Notes: a model not told the origin generated them from the letters alone. 60,659 nt of DNA from JAAYDF01 sp964511155 (GCA_964511155.1 CAZEEJ010000005.1:1-60659), one strand, 5' to 3'; numbered from the stretch's first letter, positions 1 through 8,509 are shown. Numbers and translations: made by a program.

Positions 1-444
1 CTGCTGGCACTGGTGCTGCTGGCCCCGGTGCCGGAGACGCCCGGGGCCTGGCAACAGCAGGCGGACACCATTCACCGGGCCTACCTCTGGGTGATCGTCC
101 CGGGGCTGTGGGCGGCGATGCTGGCCGGGGTGATCCTGCTGCTGTCGATCTGGAGGACCCTGCTGCGCATGCGCTGGTTCGTGGTCAAGATGGTCCTGGT
201 GGCCGTGTGCGTGCCCACGCTGCACCTGTACATGCGGGATCGGTCACTCACCCTGCAAGCCCTGGTCGTGCGAGGGGAGGATGCGGCGGCACGCGGCGCT
301 CGACGCGAGTTGTGCTGGGGGATGGGGGCCTCGGTCGCGTTCGGCCTGGCCGCTACCTGGCTCGGTCGGGTCAAGCCGCGGCTGGGACAGGATTTCGGGC
401 GGACGTTCGGGGAGCGGGGATCGGGGGTCGGGGGTCGGGGATAA
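1..444 (+). CDS. Membrane protein, 5' end cut off by window edge
   Basis: The frame is open from base 1 and ends at 444, so only the C-terminal 147 codons are present. Three hydrophobic stretches are visible at about residues 24-47, 58-76 and 103-119 of the visible part, joined by short arginine-rich loops, so this is an integral inner-membrane protein. The spacing and the WFVVKMVL segment are loosely reminiscent of small CopD/DUF2269-like four-helix proteins, but I cannot assign a family. The last residues (GERGSGVGGRG) are encoded by a guanine-rich repeat tract and probably are not part of the fold. The product's role is unknown. Confidence 0.6.
   Translation: MLALVLLAPVPETPGAWQQQADTIHRAYLWVIVPGLWAAMLAGVILLLSIWRTLLRMRWFVVKMVLVAVCVPTLHLYMRDRSLTLQALVVRGEDAAARGARRELCWGMGASVAFGLAATWLGRVKPRLGQDFGRTFGERGSGVGGRG
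409..440 (+). other. Guanine-rich tract with five G-runs (G-quadruplex-like)
   Basis: Five runs of four or five G are separated by loops of two or three bases at the very end of the first gene, just before its stop codon. The pattern satisfies the usual G4 motif on the plus strand, that is in the mRNA of the partial gene. Whether it folds is not known. Confidence 0.6.
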
Positions 445-457
445 GCCGACACACGAA

Positions 458-664
458 CGAGCCGGGGACGCAAGTCCGAGCCGGGGACGCAAGTCCCCGG
501 GTAGCATCAGGGCTCGGGGAATACCAAAGCTTGCACGCGGTCGTGCGAAGCCGCGAGCGGCGGTGTGCCACTGCTCTTTGAGCAGTGCGGATCGCGTGCG
601 GGTTCCCGCGTGTCCCCCAATTCCGGGTCCCCGCTCTCACCCGGGGACTTGCGTCCCCGGCTCG
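458..664. repeat. Direct plus inverted copies of a GC-rich palindromic element
   Basis: A 20-base unit (CGAGCCGGGGACGCAAGTCC) occurs at 458-477 and again at 477-496, where it extends into a GGGGAC/GTCCCC palindrome to about 502. An inverted copy lies at 639-664. A separate short hairpin (569-587) sits between them. The stretch separates the first gene from the convergent spmB and contains no convincing gene. Confidence 0.7.
569..587. repeat. Short hairpin CACTGCTC-loop-GAGCAGTG, copy 1
   Basis: A perfect 8-bp stem with a 3-base loop. The same stem recurs at 4428-4446 and as a double copy at 33933-33972. No T-tract follows, so it is not an intrinsic terminator. I read it as a dispersed REP-like repeat. 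Confidence 0.6.
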
Positions 665-674
665 CGGAGCCCGC

Positions 675-1238
675 TCAGAGTTCGCGGAAGAACAGGCTGG
701 CGAAGAAGAGAGCGGCGATTATGCCAACCAGGTCGGCCAGCAGGCCGGCCCAGAGGGCGTGGCGGATCTTGCGGATGCTGACGGAGCCGAAGTACACGGT
801 CAGAATGTAGAACGTCGTCTCCGTGCTGCCCTGGATCACGCTGGCGGCGTAGCCGATGAAGCTGTCCACGCCGTGCTGTCCAAACAGGTCGAGCATCACG
901 CCGCGGGCTCCGCTGCCTGAGAGCGGGCGAATGAGCGCCAGCGGCAGCAGTTCGAGCTTGTCGCCGTGGTGGCCGAGGCCCACGAGGGCCAGCCCCCAGT
1001 TCAGCCCGGTTTTCAGGTCATCGAGGGCCCCGCTGGCCCGGAAGACCGCGATCACCGACAGGATGGCCACCAGGTAGGGGATGATCATGACCGCGATGCT
1101 GAAGCCTTCCTTGGCCCCGGTGACGAAGGATTCGTACATCGGCACCCGGCGGGCCCAGGCGGCGAGGATGATCACCAGGAAGATCGCGGGCACCGCCCAC
1201 TGGCTGACGACTTGAGTGACGTTGAGGAATGCGTCCAT
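675..1238 (-). CDS. spmB: SpmB-like nucleoside-recognition (Gate) membrane protein
   Basis: A 187-residue integral membrane protein of the spore maturation protein B family (nucleoside recognition/Gate domain). It has hydrophobic helices near residues 15-30, 48-70, 80-95 and 160-183, and conserved segments such as GLGHHGDKLELLPLALIRP and QGSTETTFYILTVYFGSV that are typical of SpmB. The family, first named in Bacillus, occurs widely in bacteria that do not sporulate; its transported substrate is not settled. The ATG at 1238 overlaps the spmA stop by one base (TGATG), and an AGGAGGT ribosome site sits in the end of spmA. This indicates translational coupling and a two-gene operon whose products probably form one complex. 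Confidence 0.9.
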   Translation of the reverse strand: MDAFLNVTQVVSQWAVPAIFLVIILAAWARRVPMYESFVTGAKEGFSIAVMIIPYLVAILSVIAVFRASGALDDLKTGLNWGLALVGLGHHGDKLELLPLALIRPLSGSGARGVMLDLFGQHGVDSFIGYAASVIQGSTETTFYILTVYFGSVSIRKIRHALWAGLLADLVGIIAALFFASLFFREL

Positions 1239-2026
1239 CAGGCCACCTCCTGACCCGTGGAGAGGGCGGCATCGGCGACTGGGGACTCGGCCGAAGTCGG
1301 CGGACCGGAGACGGGATAGAACCGTTGGAGGAACCGACAGGCGGCGATACCCGCGATCGTGCTGCATGCCGTCGCACAGATCATGGCCATGATGGGAGCG
1401 GCCGGGTCGGCGCTCCCCATGGAGGCCCGGTACCCGATGATGGTGAACGGGATGAGGGTGATGCTGCTGGTGTTGATGGCCAGGAACATGGCCATGCTGT
1501 TGGTGGCGGTATCGGGTACGGGGTTGAGCTTCTGGAGTTCCTGCATGGCCTTGAGCCCCAATGGGGTAGCGGCGTTGTCGAGACCGAGAATGTTGGCGGC
1601 CATGTTCATGACGATCGCCCCGCCGGCAGGGTGATCTTTCGGAATGTCCGGGAACAGCCAGCGAAGTATGGGCCGCAACATCCGAGCGAGGATCGCGACG
1701 AGACCGGCGTCCTCCGCCACCTTCATGAAACCGAGCCACAGGGCCATCACGCCGATCAGCGCGATGCAGATCTCGACGCTGAGCTTGGCCGCGTCGAGGC
1801 CCGTGGTGGTGAGCTTGCGGCCCATGTCGGTGAGGATCTCCGATCGGCTGGGCGGCGCGACCGGGGCGGCGGCCTCATCCGCCGCCGAGCCGTCGTGGGC
1901 GGCGGCCGGCGCGGTGGCGGCCGGCGCGGTGGCCGTGGGCGACTCGGGCGGGCTCCCGAACATCGCCTTGCCGAAGCCGTACAGCAAGCCGATCAACAGC
2001 AGGGCGAACCAGACCTTGTTCAACAT
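1238..2026 (-). CDS. spmA: SpmA-like nucleoside-recognition (Gate) membrane protein
   Basis: A 262-residue partner of SpmB. It starts with a membrane helix, then has a low-complexity Ala/Pro/Thr stretch at about residues 25-60 not seen in classical SpmA, then the conserved core including GGAIVMNMAANILGLDNAAT and the NTSSITLIPFTIIGYRAS segment. The ATG at 2026 is preferred over upstream in-frame codons because a GGAG ribosome site lies about ten bases before it and the family begins with a Leu-rich helix at this point. It is first in a two-gene operon with spmB. No sporulation gene is nearby, so any link to spores is unlikely. The alanine/proline insertion probably forms a periplasmic or cytoplasmic linker. 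Confidence 0.92.
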   Translation of the reverse strand: MLNKVWFALLLIGLLYGFGKAMFGSPPESPTATAPAATAPAAAHDGSAADEAAAPVAPPSRSEILTDMGRKLTTTGLDAAKLSVEICIALIGVMALWLGFMKVAEDAGLVAILARMLRPILRWLFPDIPKDHPAGGAIVMNMAANILGLDNAATPLGLKAMQELQKLNPVPDTATNSMAMFLAINTSSITLIPFTIIGYRASMGSADPAAPIMAMICATACSTIAGIAACRFLQRFYPVSGPPTSAESPVADAALSTGQEVA

Positions 2027-2157
2027 GGCGGGCACTCCGTGACGCGTCGAACTGAGGGCGAGTTCCACACTTCGCCTCGCGAGGCATGGTACCCGCGGCC
2101 GGGCCGTGGTTCACGCCGCCGCGATCTCTGGTTACAATGCCGCCCGCGACGGTTCAA

Positions 2158-2221
2158 GCAGAGCCGCGACCGTAAGGGAGCGGAGATCCCAGGAACCGCT
2201 CCCTTACGGTCGCGGCTCTGC
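2158..2221. repeat. Long inverted repeat, family D copy 1
   Basis: Arms at 2158-2183 and 2196-2221 are perfect or near-perfect inverted copies of GCAGAGCCGCGACCGTAAGG followed by GAGCGG, with a 12-base loop. A second member with the same arm sequence lies at 54431-54492. It sits between divergent spmA and the DUF1343 gene. There is no T-tract, so it looks like a dispersed REP-type palindrome and not a terminator. Confidence 0.8.
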
Positions 2222-2319
2222 CGGGAGGCGCGGCTCTACAGGGATACATGGCTCTGCTCAGCGGACCTGGAGCGACTGTGGAGCCCGGAAGTCACAACCT
2301 GTGTAGAAAGGGCAAGACA

Positions 2320-3579
2320 ATGAGCAAGCGTTGGACACCTGCCGTGATGGTGATCTTGATGGCCGCCGGGCTGTTGTGCGTATACCTGCCGGGCCGGCCG
2401 GCGGAAGCTGCCGACTGCGGCCTGCGGAACGCTTCCGGGCCGCCGGCGGAGGTGCTCTGCGGTATCGACATTCTCCAACGCGACAACTACAAGCTGCTCG
2501 AGGGCCAGCGCGTCGCGCTCATCACCAACCACACCGGCCGCGACCGTGACGGCAACCGGCTGGTCGACTTGCTGGTCAAGGCCCCCAACGTCCAGGTCGT
2601 CAAGCTGTTCTCGCCGGAGCACGGCCTGTACGGCACACTCGATCAACACGTGAGCGATACGGTGGACGAAGCGACCCGGCTCAAGGTCTACAGCCTCTAC
2701 GGCCAGACCCGCCGACCGTCGCCCGAAATGCTCGAAGGGGTCGACACCATCGTCTTCGACATCCAGGACATCGGTGCCCGTTTTTATACCTACGTCGCGA
2801 CCCTGGGCTTTGCGATGGAGGAGGCGGCCAAACACAAGATCCGCGTCGTGGTGCTCGATCGCCCCAATCCGATCACCGGCCTGGCGGTCGACGGCCCCAT
2901 CAACGACCGAACGGAGCGACTCTTCACCGGGTACGGGCCGCTGCCGGTCATGCACGGCATGACCGTCGGCGAACTCGCGCACATGTTCAACAAGGAATAC
3001 GCGATCAACTGCGATCTGAAGGTCGTGCAGGTCGAAGGCTGGCGGCGGGCGATGTGGTGGGATGAGACGGGCCTCACGTGGGTCAACCCCTCGCCGAACA
3101 TGCGCAACCTGACGCAGGCGACGCTCTACCCGGCCGTCGGGCTGATCGAGGCGACCAACGTCTCTGTCGGCCGCGGGACGGATCAGCCGTTCGAGCTGCT
3201 CGGGGCACCGTGGATCGACGGACGGAAGCTGTCGGCCCTGCTGAACGCGGTCGAGCTGCCCGGCCTGCGCTTCGTGCCCATCGAGTTCACCCCCACGGCA
3301 ACCAAGTTCGCCAAGCAGGCCTGCCAGGGCGTCTACATCATCGTCACCGACCGCAACGCCCTCCAGACGGTGCGCAGCGGCTTGACGATCGGCTGGGCTT
3401 TGAAGACCCTGTTCGGGGAGAAGTTCGAGGTCGACAAGATCGACAACCTACTGCTCAACAAGCAGGCGCTGCGCATGGTCAAGACCACCGAGCGGCCGGA
3501 GACCCTGCCCGAACTGTGGCGGGAGCCGCTCGCGGCGTTCAAGAAGATGCGGGCGAACTACCTGATTTACCCGGAATGA
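2320..3579 (+). CDS. DUF1343 / NamZ-like exo-beta-N-acetylmuramidase, secreted
   Basis: A 419-residue protein of the DUF1343 family, whose characterised member NamZ (GH171) removes terminal N-acetylmuramic acid from peptidoglycan fragments. The ATG at 2320 gives a clear signal peptide (residues 1-31, hydrophobic VMVILMAAGLLCVYL, then AEA). Family hallmarks follow: GIDILQRDNYKLLEG, the ALITNHTGRDRDG segment, LFSPEHGLYG, the FDIQDIGARFYTY motif, VLDRPNPI and SPNMRNLTQATLYPAVGL. Length is normal for the family. It stands 67 bases before gpmA on the same strand and may be cotranscribed. Peptidoglycan turnover or recycling in the periplasm is the likely role. The exact enzyme activity is inferred from the family. 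Confidence 0.9.
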   Translation: MSKRWTPAVMVILMAAGLLCVYLPGRPAEAADCGLRNASGPPAEVLCGIDILQRDNYKLLEGQRVALITNHTGRDRDGNRLVDLLVKAPNVQVVKLFSPEHGLYGTLDQHVSDTVDEATRLKVYSLYGQTRRPSPEMLEGVDTIVFDIQDIGARFYTYVATLGFAMEEAAKHKIRVVVLDRPNPITGLAVDGPINDRTERLFTGYGPLPVMHGMTVGELAHMFNKEYAINCDLKVVQVEGWRRAMWWDETGLTWVNPSPNMRNLTQATLYPAVGLIEATNVSVGRGTDQPFELLGAPWIDGRKLSALLNAVELPGLRFVPIEFTPTATKFAKQACQGVYIIVTDRNALQTVRSGLTIGWALKTLFGEKFEVDKIDNLLLNKQALRMVKTTERPETLPELWREPLAAFKKMRANYLIYPE

Positions 3580-3646
3580 GGTCCGGCCTGACGTCTGTCA
3601 GTGCCGGGAGTGAGGAATCGAGAAGTGCGAATGGAGATGGTCATCG

Positions 3647-4396
3647 ATGCATAAGGTTGTATTGCTGCGGCACGGGGAGAGCGACTGGAACAAGCAGAAC
3701 CGGTTCACGGGCTGGACCGACGTAGACCTGTCCGAAACGGGGGTCAAGGAGGCCCACGAGGCCGGGCGGGTGCTCCTCAAAGAGGGCTTCACGTTCGACG
3801 TGGCCTATACCTCGGTCCTCAAACGGGCCATCCGCACGCTGTGGATCACGCTGGACGACATGGACCTGATGTGGATTCCCGTCCACCGTTCGTGGCGGCT
3901 CAACGAGCGGCACTACGGCGCCCTGCAGGGGCTCAACAAGGCGGAGACGGCGGCGAAGTTCGGCGAGGACCAGGTACTCGTCTGGCGACGATCCTACGAC
4001 ACCCCCCCGCCGGTGCTGGAACCGACCGACGAACGCTATCCGGGCAAGGATCCGCGCTACGCCGATCTGACCGAGGGAGCGTTGCCGTTGACCGAGTGCC
4101 TCAAGGACACCGTCGAGCGGTTCCTGCCGTACTGGCACGATGTGATTGCCCCGACGATCAAGCTGGGCAAGCGGGTGCTGATCGCGGCCCACGGCAACAG
4201 CCTGCGCGCCCTGGTCAAGTACCTCGACAAGGTGAGCGACGAGGCGATCGTGGGGCTGAACATCCCGACGGGCATGCCGCTGGTGTACGAGTTGGACGCG
4301 GCCCTCAAGCCGATCCGCAACTACTACCTGGGCGACCCGGCGAAGGTGCAGGCCGCCATGGCCGCCGTCGCCGCCCAGGGCAAGGCGGGCAAGTAG
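3647..4396 (+). CDS. gpmA: 2,3-bisphosphoglycerate-dependent phosphoglycerate mutase
   Basis: A 249-residue cytoplasmic glycolytic/gluconeogenic enzyme interconverting 3- and 2-phosphoglycerate. The catalytic histidine is in LLRHGESDWN (His9). GWTDVDLSETG, the ERHYGALQGLNKAET segment and the second histidine in AAHGNSLRALVKYL are all present and match the dPGM family over the full length. The C-terminus has a short alanine/glycine/lysine tail. The ATG at 3647 has a GGAG site about ten bases upstream. It follows the DUF1343 gene with a 67-base gap. No regulator is visible. Confidence 0.97.
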   Translation: MHKVVLLRHGESDWNKQNRFTGWTDVDLSETGVKEAHEAGRVLLKEGFTFDVAYTSVLKRAIRTLWITLDDMDLMWIPVHRSWRLNERHYGALQGLNKAETAAKFGEDQVLVWRRSYDTPPPVLEPTDERYPGKDPRYADLTEGALPLTECLKDTVERFLPYWHDVIAPTIKLGKRVLIAAHGNSLRALVKYLDKVSDEAIVGLNIPTGMPLVYELDAALKPIRNYYLGDPAKVQAAMAAVAAQGKAGK

Positions 4397-4427
4397 TATG
4401 ACAGCCGGGGTGGCCGGTACTGTGTGC

Positions 4428-4446
4428 CACTGCTCTCCGAGCAGTG
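4428..4446. repeat. Short hairpin CACTGCTC-loop-GAGCAGTG, copy 2
   Basis: The same stem as at 569-587 with a TCC loop, just downstream of gpmA. No T-run follows, so it is not a classical terminator although it lies in a convergent intergenic space. Confidence 0.6.
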
Positions 4447-4448
4447 CG

Positions 4449-4545
4449 GTGTGGCACCGGCGTCCCGCCGGTGCGGGCGGTGGTGATACGCCGGCCGCCA
4501 CAGGGGGCGGCCGCTACAGGTGTGGCACCGGCGTCTCGCCGGTGC
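4449..4545. repeat. Family A palindromes, two direct copies
   Basis: Two copies of a 26-base element (GTGTGGCACCGGCG, then TCCCGCCGGTGC or TCTCGCCGGTGC) at 4449-4474 and 4520-4545. Each contains an internal GCACCGGCG/CGCCGGTGC stem. Inverted copies occur at 31393-31418 and 53715-53740. Between the two copies is GGGGGCGGCCGCTA, also found at 34073-34086. It fills the convergent space between gpmA and the deacetylase gene. Confidence 0.75.
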
Positions 4546-4568
4546 GGGCGGTGGCGACACTCCGACCT

Positions 4569-5447
4569 TCACTTCTCGTTGTTGGTCTGTGGGTTCTCCA
4601 ATTCCGCGATGGCGTCGCGCAGGGTACCGAAGCGGTACTTGCCGAGCAGGTAGCGCAGCTTGGTGATGGTGTGCGCCCGTCCGACCTGCTGGTGGAAGTT
4701 GAAGAAGCGGAAATGAGCCCACTGCCGCCAGGAGAGGCCCGACAGCGGGTTGATTTGCGGGGCGAGTTCCGTTTCGTAGGGATGCAGGTAGATCACCGCC
4801 CCGATCCCCTCGGCATTGAGGCCGGCGACGGCCCGGTCGGTGATCCCCAGCGGCATCAGGCGAAAGTACCCCCCGCCGCAGACGGGCCAGCGGCGCCCCC
4901 ACTTGACCACCGTGCTCATCGGCACCTCCCAGAGCCAACGGCCGTCGGGCAGGTGCCGCTTGTACGGGGCCCGCGGCGCGGTCGGATCCCCGTAACGGCG
5001 GCCCTTGAACGGGTACACCGATGAATCGTAACGGAAGCCCAGATCCGCCAAGATGCCCAACGCCCAGGGGGTGGACGCGTTGATCGAGAACGCGGTAGCC
5101 CGGTAGGCGTCGGCGGGCACGCCGGCCACATCCTCGATCCGCTTGCGGGCGGCGTCGATCGACCGGCGGAACTCGTCGGCCGTCTGGCGGAACACCAGGT
5201 GGTGATAGTAGCCGTGCACGCCAAGGTGATGGCCCTGCCCGGCGACGCGCCGTACGAGGTCGGGGAAATGCTCGGCAATCTCGCCGAGAATGAAAAACGT
5301 CCCCCGCACGTCCAATTCGCTGAACAGGTCGAGCAGCCGGTCGGTGGCGCGCACCGCCTCCTCGTCCGGCGGAACGATCCGGTTCTGGAAGTCCAGGGCA
5401 AGCTGGTCGTGATAGTCTTCGACGTCGACGGAAAGGATATTCAACAT
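4569..5447 (-). CDS. XrtA-system-type polysaccharide deacetylase (CE4, DUF3473)
   Basis: A 292-residue NodB-fold polysaccharide deacetylase of the subgroup found in PEP-CTERM/exosortase exopolysaccharide loci. The signature N-terminus ILSVDVEDYHDQLA is present, with the metal-binding aspartate in VDVEDYH, and LGVHGYYHHLVFRQ supplies the metal histidines. FRLMPLGITDRAVAGLN and YLHPYETELAPQ correspond to the C-terminal DUF3473 part. The ATG at 5447 is preferred because the family starts here; a GTG at 5465 is possible. It is the last gene of the long minus-strand exopolysaccharide operon, 31 bases after the FemAB-like gene, a pairing typical of such loci. It probably removes N-acetyl groups from the polymer or a lipid-linked precursor. 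Confidence 0.93.
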   Translation of the reverse strand: MLNILSVDVEDYHDQLALDFQNRIVPPDEEAVRATDRLLDLFSELDVRGTFFILGEIAEHFPDLVRRVAGQGHHLGVHGYYHHLVFRQTADEFRRSIDAARKRIEDVAGVPADAYRATAFSINASTPWALGILADLGFRYDSSVYPFKGRRYGDPTAPRAPYKRHLPDGRWLWEVPMSTVVKWGRRWPVCGGGYFRLMPLGITDRAVAGLNAEGIGAVIYLHPYETELAPQINPLSGLSWRQWAHFRFFNFHQQVGRAHTITKLRYLLGKYRFGTLRDAIAELENPQTNNEK

Positions 5448-5478
5448 GGCCGACTTACAGCCCACCTGGCTGAGAGCT

Positions 5479-6510
5479 TTACGGCAGCGAACGACTGATC
5501 GCTGGTCCGACCCAGCGGGTCAGCCAGAGCGGTGCCCGTTTCCACATCTCAACCTTCTTGCGATATCTCGCGTTGTCCGGACTCAGGACGGAGAACTCAT
5601 GCCCCTCGCGACACCAGTACTGGTAGTGCAGTTGGACTTGCCGGGTCCCCCACTGCTTCTTGAACAGATACGGCGGGGTGTTGATCGTGGATCGCCCGAA
5701 GTCGAAACACGTGGCTCCGGCCGCGCAGTAGTGTTTGAGGGCCGCCCAGTACAACGCATGATTGGGAGACAGGTCGTTGTGCTCGATGCGAGTCACGCCC
5801 CAGCAGCTTTCAACCAGGCCGTTGTATGCGACGGCGAGCCGAACGGCCACAGCCACCTTGTTGAGGCGGGCCACGAAGAGTCTGCTGGTTTCGGCGAACG
5901 TCTCGACAATGTTACGCATCAACCGCTTGGAATAGCAGGGCGTCCCGAGCTGGTGCATGCGGATGGTATAGAGATCGTAGAACTCGTCCAGCAGCTCAAC
6001 GCCGCCGCTGATCGTCACGATGCCGGCCTTCTCCGCTTTGCGGATGTGGTTGCGAACCTTGGTGTCGGATTTGAACGAGCGCCACATCGCATCGGCGTCC
6101 GGCACCAGCGGCAAGCGCATGCAGACCTTGTCCGTCCGCAGTCGCAGATCGCCCGCCATCGGATCCATGTTGCGATACTCGATGGATTCGCAGTCCAGAG
6201 TCTTGGCGAGTTCCACCGCATGGCCATGCAGGGCCTGGAAGGTTTCATCATCCGCGACCAGCGGGCCGCCGTAGTTGGCGAACGCCTGAGCCACCAACTG
6301 GTTTCCGAAAAGACGACTCCGAACATGCGTCAGCGGCAGGACACCCCGAACCTCGTCCCCGGATCTGGCCACCAGATAGTACGCGCGATGGCCGAAGGTT
6401 CGCTGGATCATGTCCGCCCAGGCGTAGGTATGCGCAATCGTGGCGTCGGATCTGGACCGCAGAAAGGCATCCAGGTCGCCACGGGCGCTGTGGGCTTCAT
6501 CAATGGTCAT
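5479..6510 (-). CDS. FemAB-like, PEP-CTERM/XrtA-associated acyltransferase-fold protein
   Basis: A 343-residue protein with two GNAT-like halves of the FemAB family. Conserved stretches include FANYGGPLVADD, KVRNHIRKAEKAG, YTIRMHQLGTP and FDFGRSTINTPPYLFKKQWG, which are typical of the FemAB-related proteins found next to DUF3473 deacetylases in exosortase-type exopolysaccharide loci. The ATG at 6510 overlaps the upstream methyltransferase stop (ATGA), supporting this start over codons further upstream. Canonical FemAB enzymes add amino acids to peptidoglycan precursors; here the acceptor is more likely an exopolysaccharide precursor, which is inference. It is cytoplasmic with no signal peptide. 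Confidence 0.9.
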   Translation of the reverse strand: MTIDEAHSARGDLDAFLRSRSDATIAHTYAWADMIQRTFGHRAYYLVARSGDEVRGVLPLTHVRSRLFGNQLVAQAFANYGGPLVADDETFQALHGHAVELAKTLDCESIEYRNMDPMAGDLRLRTDKVCMRLPLVPDADAMWRSFKSDTKVRNHIRKAEKAGIVTISGGVELLDEFYDLYTIRMHQLGTPCYSKRLMRNIVETFAETSRLFVARLNKVAVAVRLAVAYNGLVESCWGVTRIEHNDLSPNHALYWAALKHYCAAGATCFDFGRSTINTPPYLFKKQWGTRQVQLHYQYWCREGHEFSVLSPDNARYRKKVEMWKRAPLWLTRWVGPAISRSLP

Positions 6511-7178
6511 GACAACACGCTCTCGTAAATACAGCACCGGGCGCGGACCAGGTCCAGTTCCTTTTTTTTGATCAGCCAGTCACAAGCCTGCAGGAGATGC
6601 TCACATTCAGGTCGATAGTAGATGATCGTGATCTTTCGGGGCCTGCGGCGGAAGGATCTTTCGATCTGCTGGACCACCCGCGAGAAGACCTCGTCGCCAA
6701 ACGGGTTGAAAAAGTAAATCACGGTGGATTCGTCGGGGGTCTCGAACGCTCCCGCATCCGCCTGGAGCACATGCACGTCCTTGCAGATCAGTCGCTCGCG
6801 CACACGATCCAGATTCTGCCGGGCCTCCGCCACGAGTTTACCGGAATACTCAACGCCGATCACCTGCTTGAACGGATAGCGGGCGGCGAGTACCACAACG
6901 CGCCCGCGCCCGCAGCCGTAATCCAGGAACACGTCCTCGTGCTCCTGGAGGTTCACTTGCCTGACGATGCGTCGAAAGCTGCCGTAATCGGTCGTGATAC
7001 TGAACGTCTCGCGCTCGCCGAAGCCGAAGCTCCTGAAGCCCGGGCCAAAGGTCCTGATCCCTGTTCTCCACTCGTGATAGGGCTCGAGCAGCAACGAACC
7101 GGCAAAACGCAAGGTGCGCCACAATCCCTCGCTACGGACGCGCCGGCAGATTCTCAATAGTGCGTACGGCATCTTCAT
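6507..7178 (-). CDS. Class I SAM-dependent methyltransferase
   Basis: A 223-residue protein. Motif I is DYGCGRGRVVVLA, followed by an acidic residue in VIGVEYSGKLVAEA (motif II) and the YFFNPFGDE segment near motif IV. The approximately 75 residues before the fold are basic. The ATG at 7178 has a GGGAG site. Its stop overlaps the FemAB-like start (ATGA), so the two are translationally coupled. The context suggests O-methylation of an exopolysaccharide sugar or a carrier, but the substrate cannot be read from the sequence. Confidence 0.85.
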   Translation of the reverse strand: MKMPYALLRICRRVRSEGLWRTLRFAGSLLLEPYHEWRTGIRTFGPGFRSFGFGERETFSITTDYGSFRRIVRQVNLQEHEDVFLDYGCGRGRVVVLAARYPFKQVIGVEYSGKLVAEARQNLDRVRERLICKDVHVLQADAGAFETPDESTVIYFFNPFGDEVFSRVVQQIERSFRRRPRKITIIYYRPECEHLLQACDWLIKKKELDLVRARCCIYESVLS

Positions 7179-7209
7179 GGGTACTGCTCCCGCATGGCGT
7201 CGTCGGCGG

Positions 7210-8505
7210 TCAGACGATGTCGCGGCCGGGGAATGGATGAGCCATGATCTCGTCCAGCCACCTTTCGACGATCTGTCGCCAGCCCATTTCCCGGTGAATG
7301 AACTCGAGCCCGCGGCTTCCCAGTCGCTCCGCCTCCTGCTCGTCGTCGGTAAGGCGAATGATGGCGTCGGCCAGGCTTTGGGGGTCTTCAGGAGGGGTCA
7401 CAATGGCACACCCGCGATCCCGCACGATGTCTCCCGACTCGCACTCTCCGGAAAAGATGACGGGTTTGCGGCAGGCGAGCGCGGGGAACGTCTTGGCCAC
7501 GCGCAGCATCTTGTGGACCGGGGTGTCGCTCAGCGTGACCAACGCTGCCCGGGCGATGGAAAGGAGCGCCGGCAACTCCTGGTGAGCAAATGACGATTCG
7601 CCGAACACGATATTCTTCAAGCCCAAAGCGCCGGCCAAGTCAATGCTGGATTGCCGCTCGGGCCCGCCGCCCACCACCAGGAGGCGGATATCGTCCCGGT
7701 CGCGGAGCAGCTCGGCGGCCCGCACCATCACGTGCGGAGCGTGGGCCTTGCCCAGCGTGCCCGCGTAAACGAACACGATCTTGCCTTCCACACCATACCT
7801 GCGAGCCACTGCGGGGTCCGGCGGACGGAAACCCAGAATGCGGGTGTCCGCTCCGTTCGGCAGCATGGTGATTTTCGCACGCGGGATGCCTCGTTCACGG
7901 TGGAAATGCTCGCGAAAGCGGAACGTCACCGTGCTGACGCTGTGGGCGCTGCGCATGACGGTGTTCTCGAACGCAGCGGCCAAGCCGAGGATCAACTCGT
8001 TCCGCAGCCACATCTCGCGGGCCGCCTGGATCTGCATATCGGGAATGTTATAGATATACGGCACCCGCCAGATGATTCTGGCGAGCAAACCGAGCAGGCC
8101 CACGGGCAGCGGGAACGATTCGATGAACAGGACGTCAGGACGCCGGAGCCTGAACATGTTGATCAGCCCGCTGGCGGTAAAGCTGCAGAAGTTCCAGATC
8201 CGCAGCAGCTTGCGATAGCCCATGTACGGATAGACCCACGTGCGATGCACCGTGATGTCGTCTATGACCTCACGATCGGTCCACTTACCCCGGTATTCTT
8301 CCGGGATAACGCCCGTCGGGTAGTACGGCATGCCGGTGAACACCTCGACGTGCAGACCCAGATCCCGCAAGATGCCGGCGAGTATGCCGAGCCGGACCTG
8401 GGCCGCCCCTCTCTCGGGCGCGTAGTTCTGGGTCACGATGAGCCAGCGTCGGGGTAACCCCGGAGGCAGCTTCCATGCGTTGGTCTTCCTCGCGGCCTCT
8501 TTCAT
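7210..8505 (-). CDS. Glycosyltransferase family 4 (WbuB-like)
   Basis: A 431-residue GT-B glycosyltransferase. The N-terminal half begins LIVTQNYAPERGAAQVRLG, typical of WbuB-like GT4 enzymes. The C-terminal half has VYAGTLGKAHAPHVMV and the nucleotide-sugar-binding region around SIARAALVTLSDTPVHKML. The ATG at 8505 was chosen because the homologous N-terminus starts shortly after it and the preceding gene ends only four bases upstream. It is one of six GT4-type enzymes in the operon and probably adds one sugar to a lipid-linked repeat unit at the cytoplasmic face of the membrane. Confidence 0.9.
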   Translation of the reverse strand: MKEAARKTNAWKLPPGLPRRWLIVTQNYAPERGAAQVRLGILAGILRDLGLHVEVFTGMPYYPTGVIPEEYRGKWTDREVIDDITVHRTWVYPYMGYRKLLRIWNFCSFTASGLINMFRLRRPDVLFIESFPLPVGLLGLLARIIWRVPYIYNIPDMQIQAAREMWLRNELILGLAAAFENTVMRSAHSVSTVTFRFREHFHRERGIPRAKITMLPNGADTRILGFRPPDPAVARRYGVEGKIVFVYAGTLGKAHAPHVMVRAAELLRDRDDIRLLVVGGGPERQSSIDLAGALGLKNIVFGESSFAHQELPALLSIARAALVTLSDTPVHKMLRVAKTFPALACRKPVIFSGECESGDIVRDRGCAIVTPPEDPQSLADAIIRLTDDEQEAERLGSRGLEFIHREMGWRQIVERWLDEIMAHPFPGRDIV

Positions 8506-8509
8506 CCTG

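Noticed and set aside
2158..2221. Inverted repeat considered as a terminator for flanking genes
   Set aside because: No T-tract on either side, and the flanking genes diverge from it; the same element occurs elsewhere as a dispersed repeat.
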